64,000 nucleotides of DNA from Paenibacillus tianmuensis (GTDB lineage: Bacteria > Bacillota > Bacilli > Paenibacillales > NBRC-103111): NCBI RefSeq assembly GCF_900100345.1, contig NZ_FMTT01000009.1:62001-126000 (forward strand). The letters run 5' to 3'. The stretch's first letter is position 1; every line of letters begins with the position of its first letter. The notes below the pieces were generated by a model. The model ran no database searches. It was not told the DNA's origin and worked only from the letters and a program-made list of their open reading frames with translations. The position numbers were made by a program, and so were the translations under genes. Positions 53,674 to 61,813 of this stretch are shown here, piece by piece.

Positions 53674-54942
53674 TTGGAAAAGTTGGTTATCGAAGGCGGG
53701 AAACCTCTCTCGGGAGCCATCAGAATTCATGGTGCGAAAAACGCCGCTTTGCCCATTCTGGCAGCCAGCATTATGGCGGAAGGAACATTCACGATTGAGA
53801 ACGTGCCGAATTTGTCGGACATTCATGTGATGCTCGGCATTTTGCGGGCGCTGGGATGCAGGGCGGAGTTGGTCGGGGATAACGTCATCGTGAGTACGAA
53901 CGCCGTTCATCAGTTTCATATTCCCGAGAGCCTGATGAACCAAATGCGATCCTCCATTTTTTTGATGGGCCCGCTGCTTTCCCGCCTCGGACGCGTGGAG
54001 CTGTATCAACCGGGCGGCTGCGCGATCGGCGAGCGAAAAATCGATCTGCACTTACAAGGGCTGGCAGCCCTGGGAGCGCATATTGAGGAAAACGGCAGCC
54101 AGATCGTGTGTACGGCCAATGAGCTGCAGGGTGCGGAAATCGTGCTCGATTATCCGAGCGTGGGCGCGACCGAAAACATCATGATGGCTGCCGCAATGGC
54201 CCGGGGGATGACAACGATCACCAATGCGGCCCGAGAGCCTGAGATTCAAGATTTACAAAACTTTTTGAACGCTATGGGCGCTCGTATTATCGGCGCCGGT
54301 ACGGATACGATCACTATCGAAGGCGTATCGGAACTAACCCCCTGTACTTACCGGATCATTCCCGATCGCATCGTAGCCGGCACGCTGATGATTGCCGCTG
54401 CGGCTACAAGAGGAAACGTGACGCTGGAGAAGGTTTGTCCGGCTCATCTGACCTCCGCCATTCATGTGCTCAAGCGAGCAGGTGTTCAAATCGCAATTAA
54501 CGGTGATATAATGAACGTGTGTGCTCTCGGCCGGCCGAAATCGGTGGAGAGGATCGTTACCTCGCCTTATCCGTCGTTCCCCACGGACCTGCAATCTCAA
54601 ATCATGGTACTGCTCAGCCTTGCCGACGGGGTAAGCATCGTGAAGGAAACCGTATTTGAAGGACGATTCAAGCATGTAGACGAACTGTCGCGTATGGGAG
54701 CGGATATCCGGGTAGATTTGAACTCAGCCTATATCCGGGGAGTGCCCAGACTGTATGGCGCCACCGTGGAAGCGACCGACCTTCGCGCCGGCGCTGCGCT
54801 CGTCATCGCCGGATTAGCGGCTCAGGGATCAACCGTCATCGAACAAATCCATCACATCGACCGGGGGTACGACCGGATTGAACTGATGCTCGCGTCCCTT
54901 GGGGCGGGTATTCATCGTACGACGCCGGTACCTACGGAGTAG
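53674..54942 (+). CDS. murA: UDP-GlcNAc 1-carboxyvinyltransferase MurA
   Basis: First committed step of peptidoglycan synthesis (422 residues). The start EKLVIEGGKPLSGAIRIHGA with KNAAL gives the conserved Lys-Asn pair. The active-site loop YQPGGCAIGERKIDLHLQGL holds the reactive Cys116, so the enzyme should be of the fosfomycin-sensitive type. FPTDLQSQIMVLLSLADG and the Arg-containing SYP-like segments complete the PEP/UDP-GlcNAc site. It starts at a TTG behind TCGGAGGTGGGACT. In B. subtilis murAA is not in the dcw cluster. Confidence 0.97.
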   Translation: MEKLVIEGGKPLSGAIRIHGAKNAALPILAASIMAEGTFTIENVPNLSDIHVMLGILRALGCRAELVGDNVIVSTNAVHQFHIPESLMNQMRSSIFLMGPLLSRLGRVELYQPGGCAIGERKIDLHLQGLAALGAHIEENGSQIVCTANELQGAEIVLDYPSVGATENIMMAAAMARGMTTITNAAREPEIQDLQNFLNAMGARIIGAGTDTITIEGVSELTPCTYRIIPDRIVAGTLMIAAAATRGNVTLEKVCPAHLTSAIHVLKRAGVQIAINGDIMNVCALGRPKSVERIVTSPYPSFPTDLQSQIMVLLSLADGVSIVKETVFEGRFKHVDELSRMGADIRVDLNSAYIRGVPRLYGATVEATDLRAGAALVIAGLAAQGSTVIEQIHHIDRGYDRIELMLASLGAGIHRTTPVPTE

Positions 54943-55194
54943 CACTTTATACATCCATATGACCACAGCCGCTGGAATATCCCTTTTTCCTTGGGAGAAG
55001 GGATACCCTGCGGTTTACATATTCCGTATTGGGGTTGCGTGATCGTGCAGGCGATGCCGGCAAATGCGGGTGAGGACGACCGTTCCGGCCTGGCCTGCGG
55101 ACGGCCCCCGTCCTGTCCGGGACAAGCTGCCCGGCGCAAAATGCGTACAGAGCCTGCCATGCGGGCTTTGTTGCGTTCAGAAGAGGAGGCACCT
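54943..55194 (+). other. 252-bp gap between murA and divIB
   Basis: No gene with a ribosome binding site. A hairpin, TATCCCTT (54978-54985) with AAGGGATA (54998-55005), lies near the start, followed by a very GC-rich stretch around 55080-55140. The divIB frame is open from 54991, but only the ATG at 55195 has a good site, so most of this is probably leader RNA. Confidence 0.5.
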
Positions 55195-56100
55195 ATGGAA
55201 GACAGACTCCCAGTGATCAAGAAACCGAATCCGAAAAGCCGGAGCAGCAAGAAGCTGCTAGTGTTTTTATTTATCTTTTTTATTACGCTTCTGCTGATTC
55301 TCTTCTTCCAATCGTCGCTCAGCAAAATAACGGAGATTGAGATTCAAGGGCAGCAGCTCGTATCCAAGGAAGAAATCGCCCAAGCGGCCGCCGTCAAAGC
55401 GGGAGACCACTTCTTTTCCGTCTCATCCTCCAAAGTCGAATCGCAGGTCAAAGCGCTAAAGATGGTTGAATCGGCCGAGGTGTCCAAAAAGTTCCCGGGG
55501 CGACTGATCATTCAGGTGCACGAGTACCCGAAGGTGGCCTACCAAGTTGGAGAAAACGGCCAGATCGAGGCGCTGCTCGCCGACGCCAGCGTCGTGCCCG
55601 TAACAGTACAGGGCGTCGCGCTGGATAAGCCGATTTTGACGGGATGGTCGAAGGACGATCCGCTCAAGATCAAGCTGTGCCTGGCCATGTCCAAGCTGCC
55701 GGCCGCTTACTTCTCCGACGTGTCCGAGATCAAGCCTTCACCGACACTTTCTTATCCCGATAAAATCAAGATGTACACCCGATCCCATTATGAAGTGGAG
55801 ACGGCGATTGAGTATTTGCCCGAAAAGATGAAATATTTGGATTCTTTAATTTCCAGCCTGCAGAGCAGTAAAAAAACGGGGGGCGTGATTACGATGCTCG
55901 AAGCAGATACGCATGCCCCCTTTGACAAGGATTCGGGAAAAACGAACGCCAAGGATGCAAAAGGCAGCGCGGACGGTAAAGACAACAAGGACAACAAGGA
56001 TGGTAAAACCCCTGCTTCCAAAGAGACGGACAAGCACGATACCGCATCATCGTCTGCTGACGAAAAGAAGCGGGAAAGTCAGGAAACGGCCCGTGACTAA
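55195..56100 (+). CDS. divIB: Cell division protein DivIB/FtsQ
   Basis: Bitopic divisome protein with an extracytoplasmic POTRA-type FtsQ domain (301 residues). The basic N-terminus NPKSRSSKKLLV leads into the helix FLFIFFITLLLILFFQSSLS, the POTRA start ITEIEIQGQQLVSKEEIAQA and the FtsQ segment RLIIQVHEYPKVAYQVGENG. The final ~65 residues are low-complexity, rich in Lys/Asp/Ser (GKDNKDNKDGKTPASK). The ATG at 55195 follows AGAGGAGGCACCT. In B. subtilis ylxW, ylxX and sbp follow; here ftsA comes next. Confidence 0.93.
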   Translation: MEDRLPVIKKPNPKSRSSKKLLVFLFIFFITLLLILFFQSSLSKITEIEIQGQQLVSKEEIAQAAAVKAGDHFFSVSSSKVESQVKALKMVESAEVSKKFPGRLIIQVHEYPKVAYQVGENGQIEALLADASVVPVTVQGVALDKPILTGWSKDDPLKIKLCLAMSKLPAAYFSDVSEIKPSPTLSYPDKIKMYTRSHYEVETAIEYLPEKMKYLDSLISSLQSSKKTGGVITMLEADTHAPFDKDSGKTNAKDAKGSADGKDNKDNKDGKTPASKETDKHDTASSSADEKKRESQETARD

Positions 56101-56120
56101 GCAAAATACTCTACTCTGCC

Positions 56121-56157
56121 TGCTAGAATAGTGCTAGAATTGAAATTATGGTATAAT
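56121..56157 (+). promoter_or_regulatory. ftsA promoter with tandem repeats
   Basis: TGGTATAAT (56149-56157) is an extended -10 box with a weak -35. Upstream, TGCTAGAAT occurs twice, at 56121-56129 and 56132-56140, with an 11-bp period, as expected for a dimeric regulator on one DNA face. Confidence 0.6.
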
Positions 56158-56232
56158 TTAAGTCTGGCCGTGAAAAAAAATGAACTAAAAAAGAGGGAAT
56201 TGCCGAGCCGTGTGGAATATCTACAGGAGGTT

Positions 56233-56286
56233 TTGCTGACCAAGGCTCATTATCGAAATTATGTTACAGGAGGTGCCAAGGGTTGA
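56233..56286 (+). CDS. Possible 17-residue leader peptide overlapping the ftsA start
   Basis: A TTG at 56233 directly behind CAGGAGGT opens a 17-codon frame (MLTKAHYRNYVTGGAKG) whose TGA (56284-56286) overlaps the ftsA TTG start (56283-56285). The arrangement could couple ftsA translation to the leader. It is only supported by the ribosome binding site and the exact overlap. Confidence 0.35.
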   Translation: MLTKAHYRNYVTGGAKG

Positions 56287-57530
56287 GCAGCAATGACATC
56301 ATTGTTAGTTTGGACATCGGTACATCCAAAGTTCGTGCTATTATTGGAGAAGTCGTTAACGGCGCCATTAATATAATTGGAGTTGGATCTGCCGACTCGC
56401 AGGGAATTCGCAAAGGAGCGATCGTGGATATCGATCAAACGGTCCAGTCGATCCGGAGCGCAGTGGATCATGCCGAGCGAATGGTCGGAGTGCAAATATC
56501 GGAAGTGTACGTTGGAATTTCCGGCAATCATATTGCGCTGCAATCGAGTCACGGGGTCGTTGCGGTATCGAACGAAGACCGCGAAATCGGCGACGATGAC
56601 ATCGAACGGGTCATTCAGGCGGCGAAAGTGATTCCATTGGCTCCCGAACGCGAGATTATCGGCGTTGTGCCGAACCAATACGTAGTGGACGGAACGGATC
56701 AGATTCACGATCCCCGGAGCATGATCGGAGTTAGGCTGGAAGTCGAAGCAACCATCGTTACCGGTACGAAAACGGCGATACATAATTTGCTCCGCGTCGT
56801 GGAGAAATCCGGGCTCAAGGTAGCCGGACTTATCTTGATGTCGCTGGCCGCAGGCCATCTGGCCTTGTCGAAAGACGAAAAGGCCGTCGGGACCGTGCTG
56901 GTCGATATCGGGGCCGGAGCTACGACGATCGCCATTTTTAACGAGAACAATCTGGTTGCTACATCGACGCTTCCGATCGGAGGCGAGTTCATTACAAACG
57001 ATATCGCTTACGGCTTGCGGACGCAAGCGGACATCGCCGATAAGATCAAGCTGAAATTCGGGTGCGCCATCGTAGAGCATGCAGACCCGGATCAAGTGTT
57101 CAAGGTTAACCGGATCGGCAGCAATGTGGACAAGGAGTTTTCCCAGGTCGATCTGGCGAACATCATCGAGCCCCGGGTACAAGAAATATTTCACCTGATC
57201 CGCTTGGAAGTTCAGCGGCTTGGCTTCACCGATCTGCCTGGCGGTTATGTGCTCTCCGGCGGGACGGCTTCGCTGCCCGGCTTGTTGAATGTCGCCCAAG
57301 TGGAACTGGCGTCTTCCGTTCGTATTGCGGTTCCCGAGTTCATCGGCGTGCGCGACCCTGCTTTCACGAGCGGCGTAGGGATTATCCAGTACGCCTCCAA
57401 ATATTTGCGACACGCCAAACAAAGCTCCGGCGTCAAGAAGCTGGTCACGACGAAAAAAGCGTCTTCCGGTCAAGAGCAAAAGCCCTCGGCCATGGAACGT
57501 TTCAAAAATTGGTTAAGCGAATTTATTTAA
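56283..57530 (+). CDS. ftsA: Cell division protein FtsA
   Basis: Actin-like protein that anchors FtsZ to the membrane (415 residues). The N-terminus IIVSLDIGTSKVRAIIGEVV is the phosphate-1 loop; GTVLVDIGAGATTIAIFNEN and GGYVLSGGTASLPGLLNVAQ are the phosphate-2 and adenosine motifs. The C-terminal amphipathic membrane-targeting helix is visible as MERFKNWLSEFI. It starts at a TTG behind AGGAGGTGCCAAGGG and overlaps a short leader frame. ftsZ follows after 49 bp. Confidence 0.97.
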   Translation: MSSNDIIVSLDIGTSKVRAIIGEVVNGAINIIGVGSADSQGIRKGAIVDIDQTVQSIRSAVDHAERMVGVQISEVYVGISGNHIALQSSHGVVAVSNEDREIGDDDIERVIQAAKVIPLAPEREIIGVVPNQYVVDGTDQIHDPRSMIGVRLEVEATIVTGTKTAIHNLLRVVEKSGLKVAGLILMSLAAGHLALSKDEKAVGTVLVDIGAGATTIAIFNENNLVATSTLPIGGEFITNDIAYGLRTQADIADKIKLKFGCAIVEHADPDQVFKVNRIGSNVDKEFSQVDLANIIEPRVQEIFHLIRLEVQRLGFTDLPGGYVLSGGTASLPGLLNVAQVELASSVRIAVPEFIGVRDPAFTSGVGIIQYASKYLRHAKQSSGVKKLVTTKKASSGQEQKPSAMERFKNWLSEFI

Positions 57531-57579
57531 ACTCGGGTAGCTTGTACGACGAAAGCCTAATGAGGGGGAAGACGCTAGT

Positions 57580-58719
57580 ATGTTTGAATTTGATATGGAT
57601 ATGGAAGGGTTTGCCAAAATAAAGGTAATCGGCTGCGGCGGCGGCGGAAGCAACGCTGTTAACCGGATGATTGACACCGGCGTGAAAGGGGTCGAATTTA
57701 TAACGGTCAACACCGATGCGCAAGCTCTGCACCTCGCCAAATCGGAGATGAAGCTGCAAATCGGGGACAAGCTCACGCGCGGTCTCGGAGCCGGCGCAAA
57801 TCCCGAGGTCGGGAAGAAGGCAGCCGAGGAGTCGCGCGAGTTAATCGCCAACGCGCTTAAAGGCTCCGACCTCGTCTTTGTTACCGCAGGTATGGGCGGG
57901 GGCACGGGAACAGGCGCAGCACCTGTTATCGCCGAAATCGCCAAAGAGTGCGGCGCGCTGACTGTAGGCGTCGTGACGCGTCCGTTCCGTTTTGAAGGTT
58001 TGAAGCGCGCTCGACAAGCAGAGCAAGGGATCGCCGCTCTCAAAGAAAAAGTCGATACGCTCATTATTATTCCGAATGACCGTTTGCTTGAGATCGTTGA
58101 CAAGAAAACGCCGATGCTGGAAGCGTTCCTTGCGGCGGATAACGTTTTGCGTCAAGGGGTTCAAGGGGTTTCCGACTTGATCGCCGTTCCCGGCTTGATC
58201 AACTTGGACTTTGCCGACGTCAAAACGATCATGACCGAGCGCGGCTCGGCTTTAATGGGAATCGGATATGCTTCGGGCGAAAGCCGCGCGGCAGAAGCGG
58301 CCAAGAAAGCGATCAGCTCCCCGCTGCTTGAAACGTCGATTGACGGCGCGCGCGGCGTGCTGCTCAACATCACGGGCGGCAACAACCTGTCGCTTTACGA
58401 AGTCAACGAAGCGGCTGATATCGTAGCCGATGCCGCCGACCCGGAAGTTAATATGATTTTCGGTGCGGTCATTGACGAAAGCTTGAAAGACGAGATTCGG
58501 GTGACCGTTATCGCCACCGGTTTTGAACATAGAGAACCATCGTCAGCTTCCAAAAAACCGGTAACGACGGGAACAACCACGTCCTCCAACCCATCGCAGG
58601 AGCCTGTGGACAACCGTCTTGGTAACCTCCGTCCGTTCGGAGGCCAATCGTCGAACGACCAGCTCGACATCCCGGCTTTCCTTCGCAACCGCAATCGCAA
58701 CGGTTTCGACAAGCAATAG
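57580..58719 (+). CDS. ftsZ: Cell division GTPase FtsZ
   Basis: Tubulin homologue that builds the Z-ring (379 residues). The GTP-binding domain has [20 protein letters not shown], the tubulin signature [13 protein letters not shown] near residues 105-117 and the T7 loop [15 protein letters not shown] variable linker of ~50 residues precedes the C-terminal peptide [15 protein letters not shown], which binds FtsA and other partners. The ATG follows TGAGGGGGAAGACGCTAGT. A strong terminator ends the unit at 58744-58776. Confidence 0.99.
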   Translation: MFEFDMDMEGFAKIKVIGCGGGGSNAVNRMIDTGVKGVEFITVNTDAQALHLAKSEMKLQIGDKLTRGLGAGANPEVGKKAAEESRELIANALKGSDLVFVTAGMGGGTGTGAAPVIAEIAKECGALTVGVVTRPFRFEGLKRARQAEQGIAALKEKVDTLIIIPNDRLLEIVDKKTPMLEAFLAADNVLRQGVQGVSDLIAVPGLINLDFADVKTIMTERGSALMGIGYASGESRAAEAAKKAISSPLLETSIDGARGVLLNITGGNNLSLYEVNEAADIVADAADPEVNMIFGAVIDESLKDEIRVTVIATGFEHREPSSASKKPVTTGTTTSSNPSQEPVDNRLGNLRPFGGQSSNDQLDIPAFLRNRNRNGFDKQ

Positions 58720-58743
58720 ACTATTCTATATTGTTTAATACAC

Positions 58744-58777
58744 AGCCGCCTCTTGAGACAGAGGCGGCTATTTTTTT
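58744..58777 (+). terminator. Rho-independent terminator after ftsZ
   Basis: A perfect 10-bp stem (AGCCGCCTCT 58744-58753 with AGAGGCGGCT 58760-58769), then ATTTTTTT. Confidence 0.95.
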
Positions 58778-58853
58778 GCCTCCTCGCGTACCGAGAGGTG
58801 GCACCCGCTGATCACCTCCCGGCATCACCTCCACTCCTCCCAACCCCCTCCTC

Positions 58854-58919
58854 TCGACAAAAATAGTACCACCCCCTCGGCATGTTTAGACAGACTTTGA
58901 AATACGATTGGGATATACT
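58854..58919 (+). promoter_or_regulatory. Candidate Spo0A-controlled spoIIG promoter
   Basis: TATACT (58914-58919) with TTAGAC (58886-58891) 22 bp upstream copies the unusual long spacing of the B. subtilis spoIIG promoter. TCGACAA (58854-58860), the reverse of the 0A box TTGTCGA, lies about 70 bp before the predicted start. A pyrimidine-rich tract (about 58803-58853) precedes it. Confidence 0.6.
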
Positions 58920-58957
58920 TGTCTCATTCGCGGCAAGCAGGGCGGGAGGTAACGAAG

Positions 58958-59857
58958 ATGGTCGTGTACATCGATGTCATTTTCCTCATGAACGTGCTGA
59001 TCGACGGCGCGCTGCTCTGGACGACGGCCTGGTCGCGCAAGCTCCGTTTCCGCCCGTGGCGGCTGGGGCTTTCCGCAGCCATCGGGGGCAGCTATGCGGT
59101 GATGCTGTTTTTTCCGCCGTTAACGTTTCTGTTTACGTTTGCGCTAAAATTTGCGCTTTCTCTGCTGATGCTGCTGACCGCCTTCGGATTTGGGGGATTG
59201 CAGCATTTTTTGCGGAACCTTGGCGCATTTTATGTCATTAATTTTATGGCAGCCGGTGCCGTTTTCGGGTGCGCCTACTTCTGGCAATCCTCCAGCGAAA
59301 TCGTAAATGGCATCTTGTTCAGCCACGATCTGGGGGTTACGCTGACGATGCTGGCCTTTTCCTTCCCATTGGCATTATGGCTATGTCGTCACGTCCTGCA
59401 AGCCTTGAGGCGGAAGCAGGAACTGACCTCGTTCTTGGCCAAGGTGGAGGTTCATATCGACGAATTTGCCTCCAGCTGTATTGGGCTTATTGATACGGGC
59501 AACCAACTGTACGATCCGCTGACGAAAACGCCGGTCATGGTCATGGAAGCGGCACAGTGGGGGGAGCGCATTCCCGAAGCTTGGCTGGTCAAAATCCGCC
59601 GGGCCGAAGTGGATCAGCTCGTGACGTCGATCGGTACTGAACCTTTTATCTGGCAGGACCGCTTGCGCTTGGTGCCGTATCGTGGGGTGAACCGGAATAC
59701 GCAGTTTATGCTGGCGCTCAAGCCGGACCGGGTCGTTATCACGACGGGAAGCGAACAGATTGAGGCAAACAAAGTGCTGATCGGACTGGACGGAGGTCGA
59801 CTCAGCTCGGACAACGCTTATCAGGCCATCATTCATCCGTCGCTAGTCAACATGTAA
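58958..59857 (+). CDS. spoIIGA: SigE-processing membrane aspartic protease SpoIIGA
   Basis: Cleaves the pro-sequence of SigE in the mother cell after septation (299 residues). The N-terminal half has five hydrophobic helices starting [20 protein letters not shown]. The C-terminal half contains the active-site motif [20 protein letters not shown] with Asp179, and later RLVPYRGV and [20 protein letters not shown]. The ATG at 58958 follows CGGGAGGTAACGAAG; a TTG at 58919 overlaps the promoter. sigE follows after 148 bp. Confidence 0.96.
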   Translation: MVVYIDVIFLMNVLIDGALLWTTAWSRKLRFRPWRLGLSAAIGGSYAVMLFFPPLTFLFTFALKFALSLLMLLTAFGFGGLQHFLRNLGAFYVINFMAAGAVFGCAYFWQSSSEIVNGILFSHDLGVTLTMLAFSFPLALWLCRHVLQALRRKQELTSFLAKVEVHIDEFASSCIGLIDTGNQLYDPLTKTPVMVMEAAQWGERIPEAWLVKIRRAEVDQLVTSIGTEPFIWQDRLRLVPYRGVNRNTQFMLALKPDRVVITTGSEQIEANKVLIGLDGGRLSSDNAYQAIIHPSLVNM

Positions 59858-60005
59858 CACGAGCGGGACCCGATATCTGCCGCCTGGCTTGCCGCAGCTC
59901 AAGGCCGTGCTTGTAAAGGAAGAACGAAGCTTGACCGCAACAAAGTTGTTTTCACGACGGGGATGTCCGGCTATTAAAACGGTACGAATGGGAGGAAGCG
60001 TAAAC

Positions 60006-60728
60006 ATGATGGTCAAGTGGAAGCTGATGCTGCAAATTATGTATTTTCGCCTGCTGCTGGTGCTGGGGCTCAAATCGGACGAAATCTACTACATCGGTGG
60101 AAGCGAAGCGCTGCCGCCCCCGCTCACACGCGAAGAGGAAGAATATTTACTGGGAAAGCTTCCTTCAGGAGATGCGGCCATCCGTGGCATGCTGATCGAA
60201 CGAAATCTGAGGCTCGTCGTTTACATCGCGCGTAAATTCGAGAACACAGGCATCAATATCGAAGACCTCGTATCGATCGGCGCGATCGGCTTGATCAAAG
60301 CGGTCAATACGTTCGATCCCGAGAAAAAAATTAAGCTCGCCACGTACGCCTCGCGATGCATTGAGAACGAAATTTTGATGTATTTGCGACGCAACAGCAA
60401 AATCCGGACCGAAGTTTCGTTCGACGAGCCGCTCAATATCGATTGGGACGGCAACGAGCTATTGCTGTCGGATGTGCTCGGAACGGAAAACGACACCATC
60501 TACCGCAATATCGAGGAGCAGGTCGACCGCAAGCTTCTCCATAAGGCGCTTGATAAGCTGTCGGAGCGCGAACGGATCATCATGGAGCTGCGTTTCGGTT
60601 TGCAGGACGGTGAAGAGAAGACGCAAAAGGACGTCGCGGACATGCTCGGCATCTCCCAGTCATATATTTCGCGGCTCGAAAAGCGCATCATCAAACGGCT
60701 CCGCAAAGAGTTCAACAAGATGGTGTAA
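60006..60728 (+). CDS. sigE: RNA polymerase sigma-E factor (mother cell, pro-form)
   Basis: Early mother-cell sigma factor (240 residues). The N-terminal ~28 residues, [20 protein letters not shown], form the amphipathic pro-sequence removed by SpoIIGA. Region 2 is [20 protein letters not shown] and [20 protein letters not shown]; region 4 is [20 protein letters not shown]. Size and order match B. subtilis SigE (239). The ATG at 60006 follows ATGGGAGGAAGCGTAAAC; the frame is open to 59889 without a site or conservation. Confidence 0.97.
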   Translation: MMVKWKLMLQIMYFRLLLVLGLKSDEIYYIGGSEALPPPLTREEEEYLLGKLPSGDAAIRGMLIERNLRLVVYIARKFENTGINIEDLVSIGAIGLIKAVNTFDPEKKIKLATYASRCIENEILMYLRRNSKIRTEVSFDEPLNIDWDGNELLLSDVLGTENDTIYRNIEEQVDRKLLHKALDKLSERERIIMELRFGLQDGEEKTQKDVADMLGISQSYISRLEKRIIKRLRKEFNKMV

Positions 60729-60754
60729 ACTGGAAAAAGTTTTTTTCATTGGCG

Positions 60755-60868
60755 ATGAAAGCGAAACCGTCCTTGCCGGAACTGGCTTTGAACGATTTCC
60801 GGGTGGAGATGTGGCAGGCAGTGAGCCCGGAGGAACCGCATAAAAAAGCATTCCGAGGAGATAATTAA
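60755..60868 (+). CDS. Possible 37-residue peptide between sigE and sigG
   Basis: An open frame from the ATG at 60755 to the TAA at 60866 encodes a 37-residue peptide (MKAKPSLPELALNDFRVEMW...). No good ribosome binding site is seen, and the 3' part overlaps the candidate sigG promoter. Listed because its composition looks coding; it may be chance. Confidence 0.22.
   Translation: MKAKPSLPELALNDFRVEMWQAVSPEEPHKKAFRGDN
60838..60866 (+). promoter_or_regulatory. Candidate SigF/SigG promoter of sigG
   Basis: GCATA (60838-60842), 14 bp, GGAGATAATT (60857-60866) fits the forespore consensus GYATA / GGNNANANTR except for the last base. It lies ~35 bp before the sigG start. Confidence 0.55.
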
Positions 60869-60899
60869 CAGTAATGTTTCTCCTTGGGAGGTAATCACG

Positions 60900-61682
60900 G
60901 TGACCCGAAACAAAGTCGAAATATGCGGTGTCGATACGGCAAAGCTACCGGTTTTGACCAATGCGGAAATGCGTGAACTATTCGTGGACTTGCAAACGAA
61001 TAACGAACGATCTGCAAGAGAGAAATTAGTCAACGGCAACCTCCGGCTCGTGCTGAGCGTCATCCAGCGGTTCAACAATCGGGGGGAATTTGTCGACGAC
61101 CTGTTCCAAGTAGGCTGTATCGGACTGATGAAGGCCATTGATAATTTCGATTTGAGCCAGAACGTCAAGTTTTCCACCTACGCGGTTCCGATGATTATTG
61201 GAGAGATCCGCCGTTACCTTCGGGACAACAACCCGATCCGCGTATCCCGCTCCTTGCGCGATATCGCTTATAAGGCGCTTCAGGTGCGCGATCAACTGAC
61301 GAATCAAAATTCGCGGGAGCCCACCATTTACGAAATCTCGGAAGCGCTCGGCGTGCCGAAGGAGGATGTCGTTTTTGCGCTGGATGCCATACAGGACCCG
61401 GTGTCGCTTTTCGAACCGATCTATCATGACGGCGGCGATCCGATCTATGTGATGGACCAGATCAGCGATGACCGGAACAAAGACGTATCGTGGATCGAGG
61501 GTATTGCCCTCCGGGAAGCGATGCGGAAGCTGAACGATCGTGAGAAAATGATTTTGTCCATGCGTTTTTTTGACGGAAAGACCCAGATGGAAGTGGCCGA
61601 CGAAATCGGCATTTCCCAAGCGCAAGTATCCCGGCTCGAGAAATCGGCCATATCCCAGATGCAGAAGCATGTGAAAAACTGA
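60900..61682 (+). CDS. sigG: RNA polymerase sigma-G factor (forespore)
   Basis: Late forespore sigma factor (260 residues, as in B. subtilis). The N-terminus TRNKVEICGVDTAKLPVLTN is the SigG signature, distinct from SigF. Region 2 is NLRLVLSVIQRFNNRGEFVD and KFSTYAVPMIIGEIRRYLRD; region 3/4 ends with QMEVADEIGISQAQVSRLEK. It starts at a GTG behind GGGAGGTAATCAC. It follows sigE after 171 bp with its own forespore-type promoter candidate. Confidence 0.97.
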   Translation: MTRNKVEICGVDTAKLPVLTNAEMRELFVDLQTNNERSAREKLVNGNLRLVLSVIQRFNNRGEFVDDLFQVGCIGLMKAIDNFDLSQNVKFSTYAVPMIIGEIRRYLRDNNPIRVSRSLRDIAYKALQVRDQLTNQNSREPTIYEISEALGVPKEDVVFALDAIQDPVSLFEPIYHDGGDPIYVMDQISDDRNKDVSWIEGIALREAMRKLNDREKMILSMRFFDGKTQMEVADEIGISQAQVSRLEKSAISQMQKHVKN

Positions 61683-61711
61683 CGGGAGCTTGCCCGACCT
61701 GCGAAGATCCG

Positions 61712-61750
61712 ACCGACTCGCTATAATGCTGCGGGCGCGGTCTTTTTTTA
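61712..61750 (+). terminator. Terminator-like hairpin after sigG
   Basis: GACCG (61712-61716) pairs with CGGTC (61739-61743), with partial inner pairing, followed by seven T. Confidence 0.65.
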
Positions 61751-61762
61751 TAGCCTGGAAAG

Positions 61763-61791
61763 GACATTTTGCTCAAGTTGCTCATATAGTA
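61763..61791 (+). promoter_or_regulatory. Candidate mother-cell (SigK/SigE-like) promoter upstream of ylmC
   Basis: GACA (61763-61766), 16 bp, CATATAGTA (61783-61791) fits the SigK-type pattern AC-N16-CATANNNTA. A transcript from here would carry the 180-nt palindrome as its leader. Confidence 0.35.
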
Positions 61792-61813
61792 TAAAAAAGG
61801 GCATTTGTGGAGG

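Noticed and set aside
56259-57479. A 406-codon open frame antisense to ftsA
   Set aside because: Shadow of ftsA; no start signal.
58796-58808. GGTGGCACCCGCT, seen also in rnpB and reminiscent of the T-box GGTGGNACCGCG
   Set aside because: The T-box core is not matched, no specifier stem is present, and a 13-base repeat is expected by chance in a window this long.
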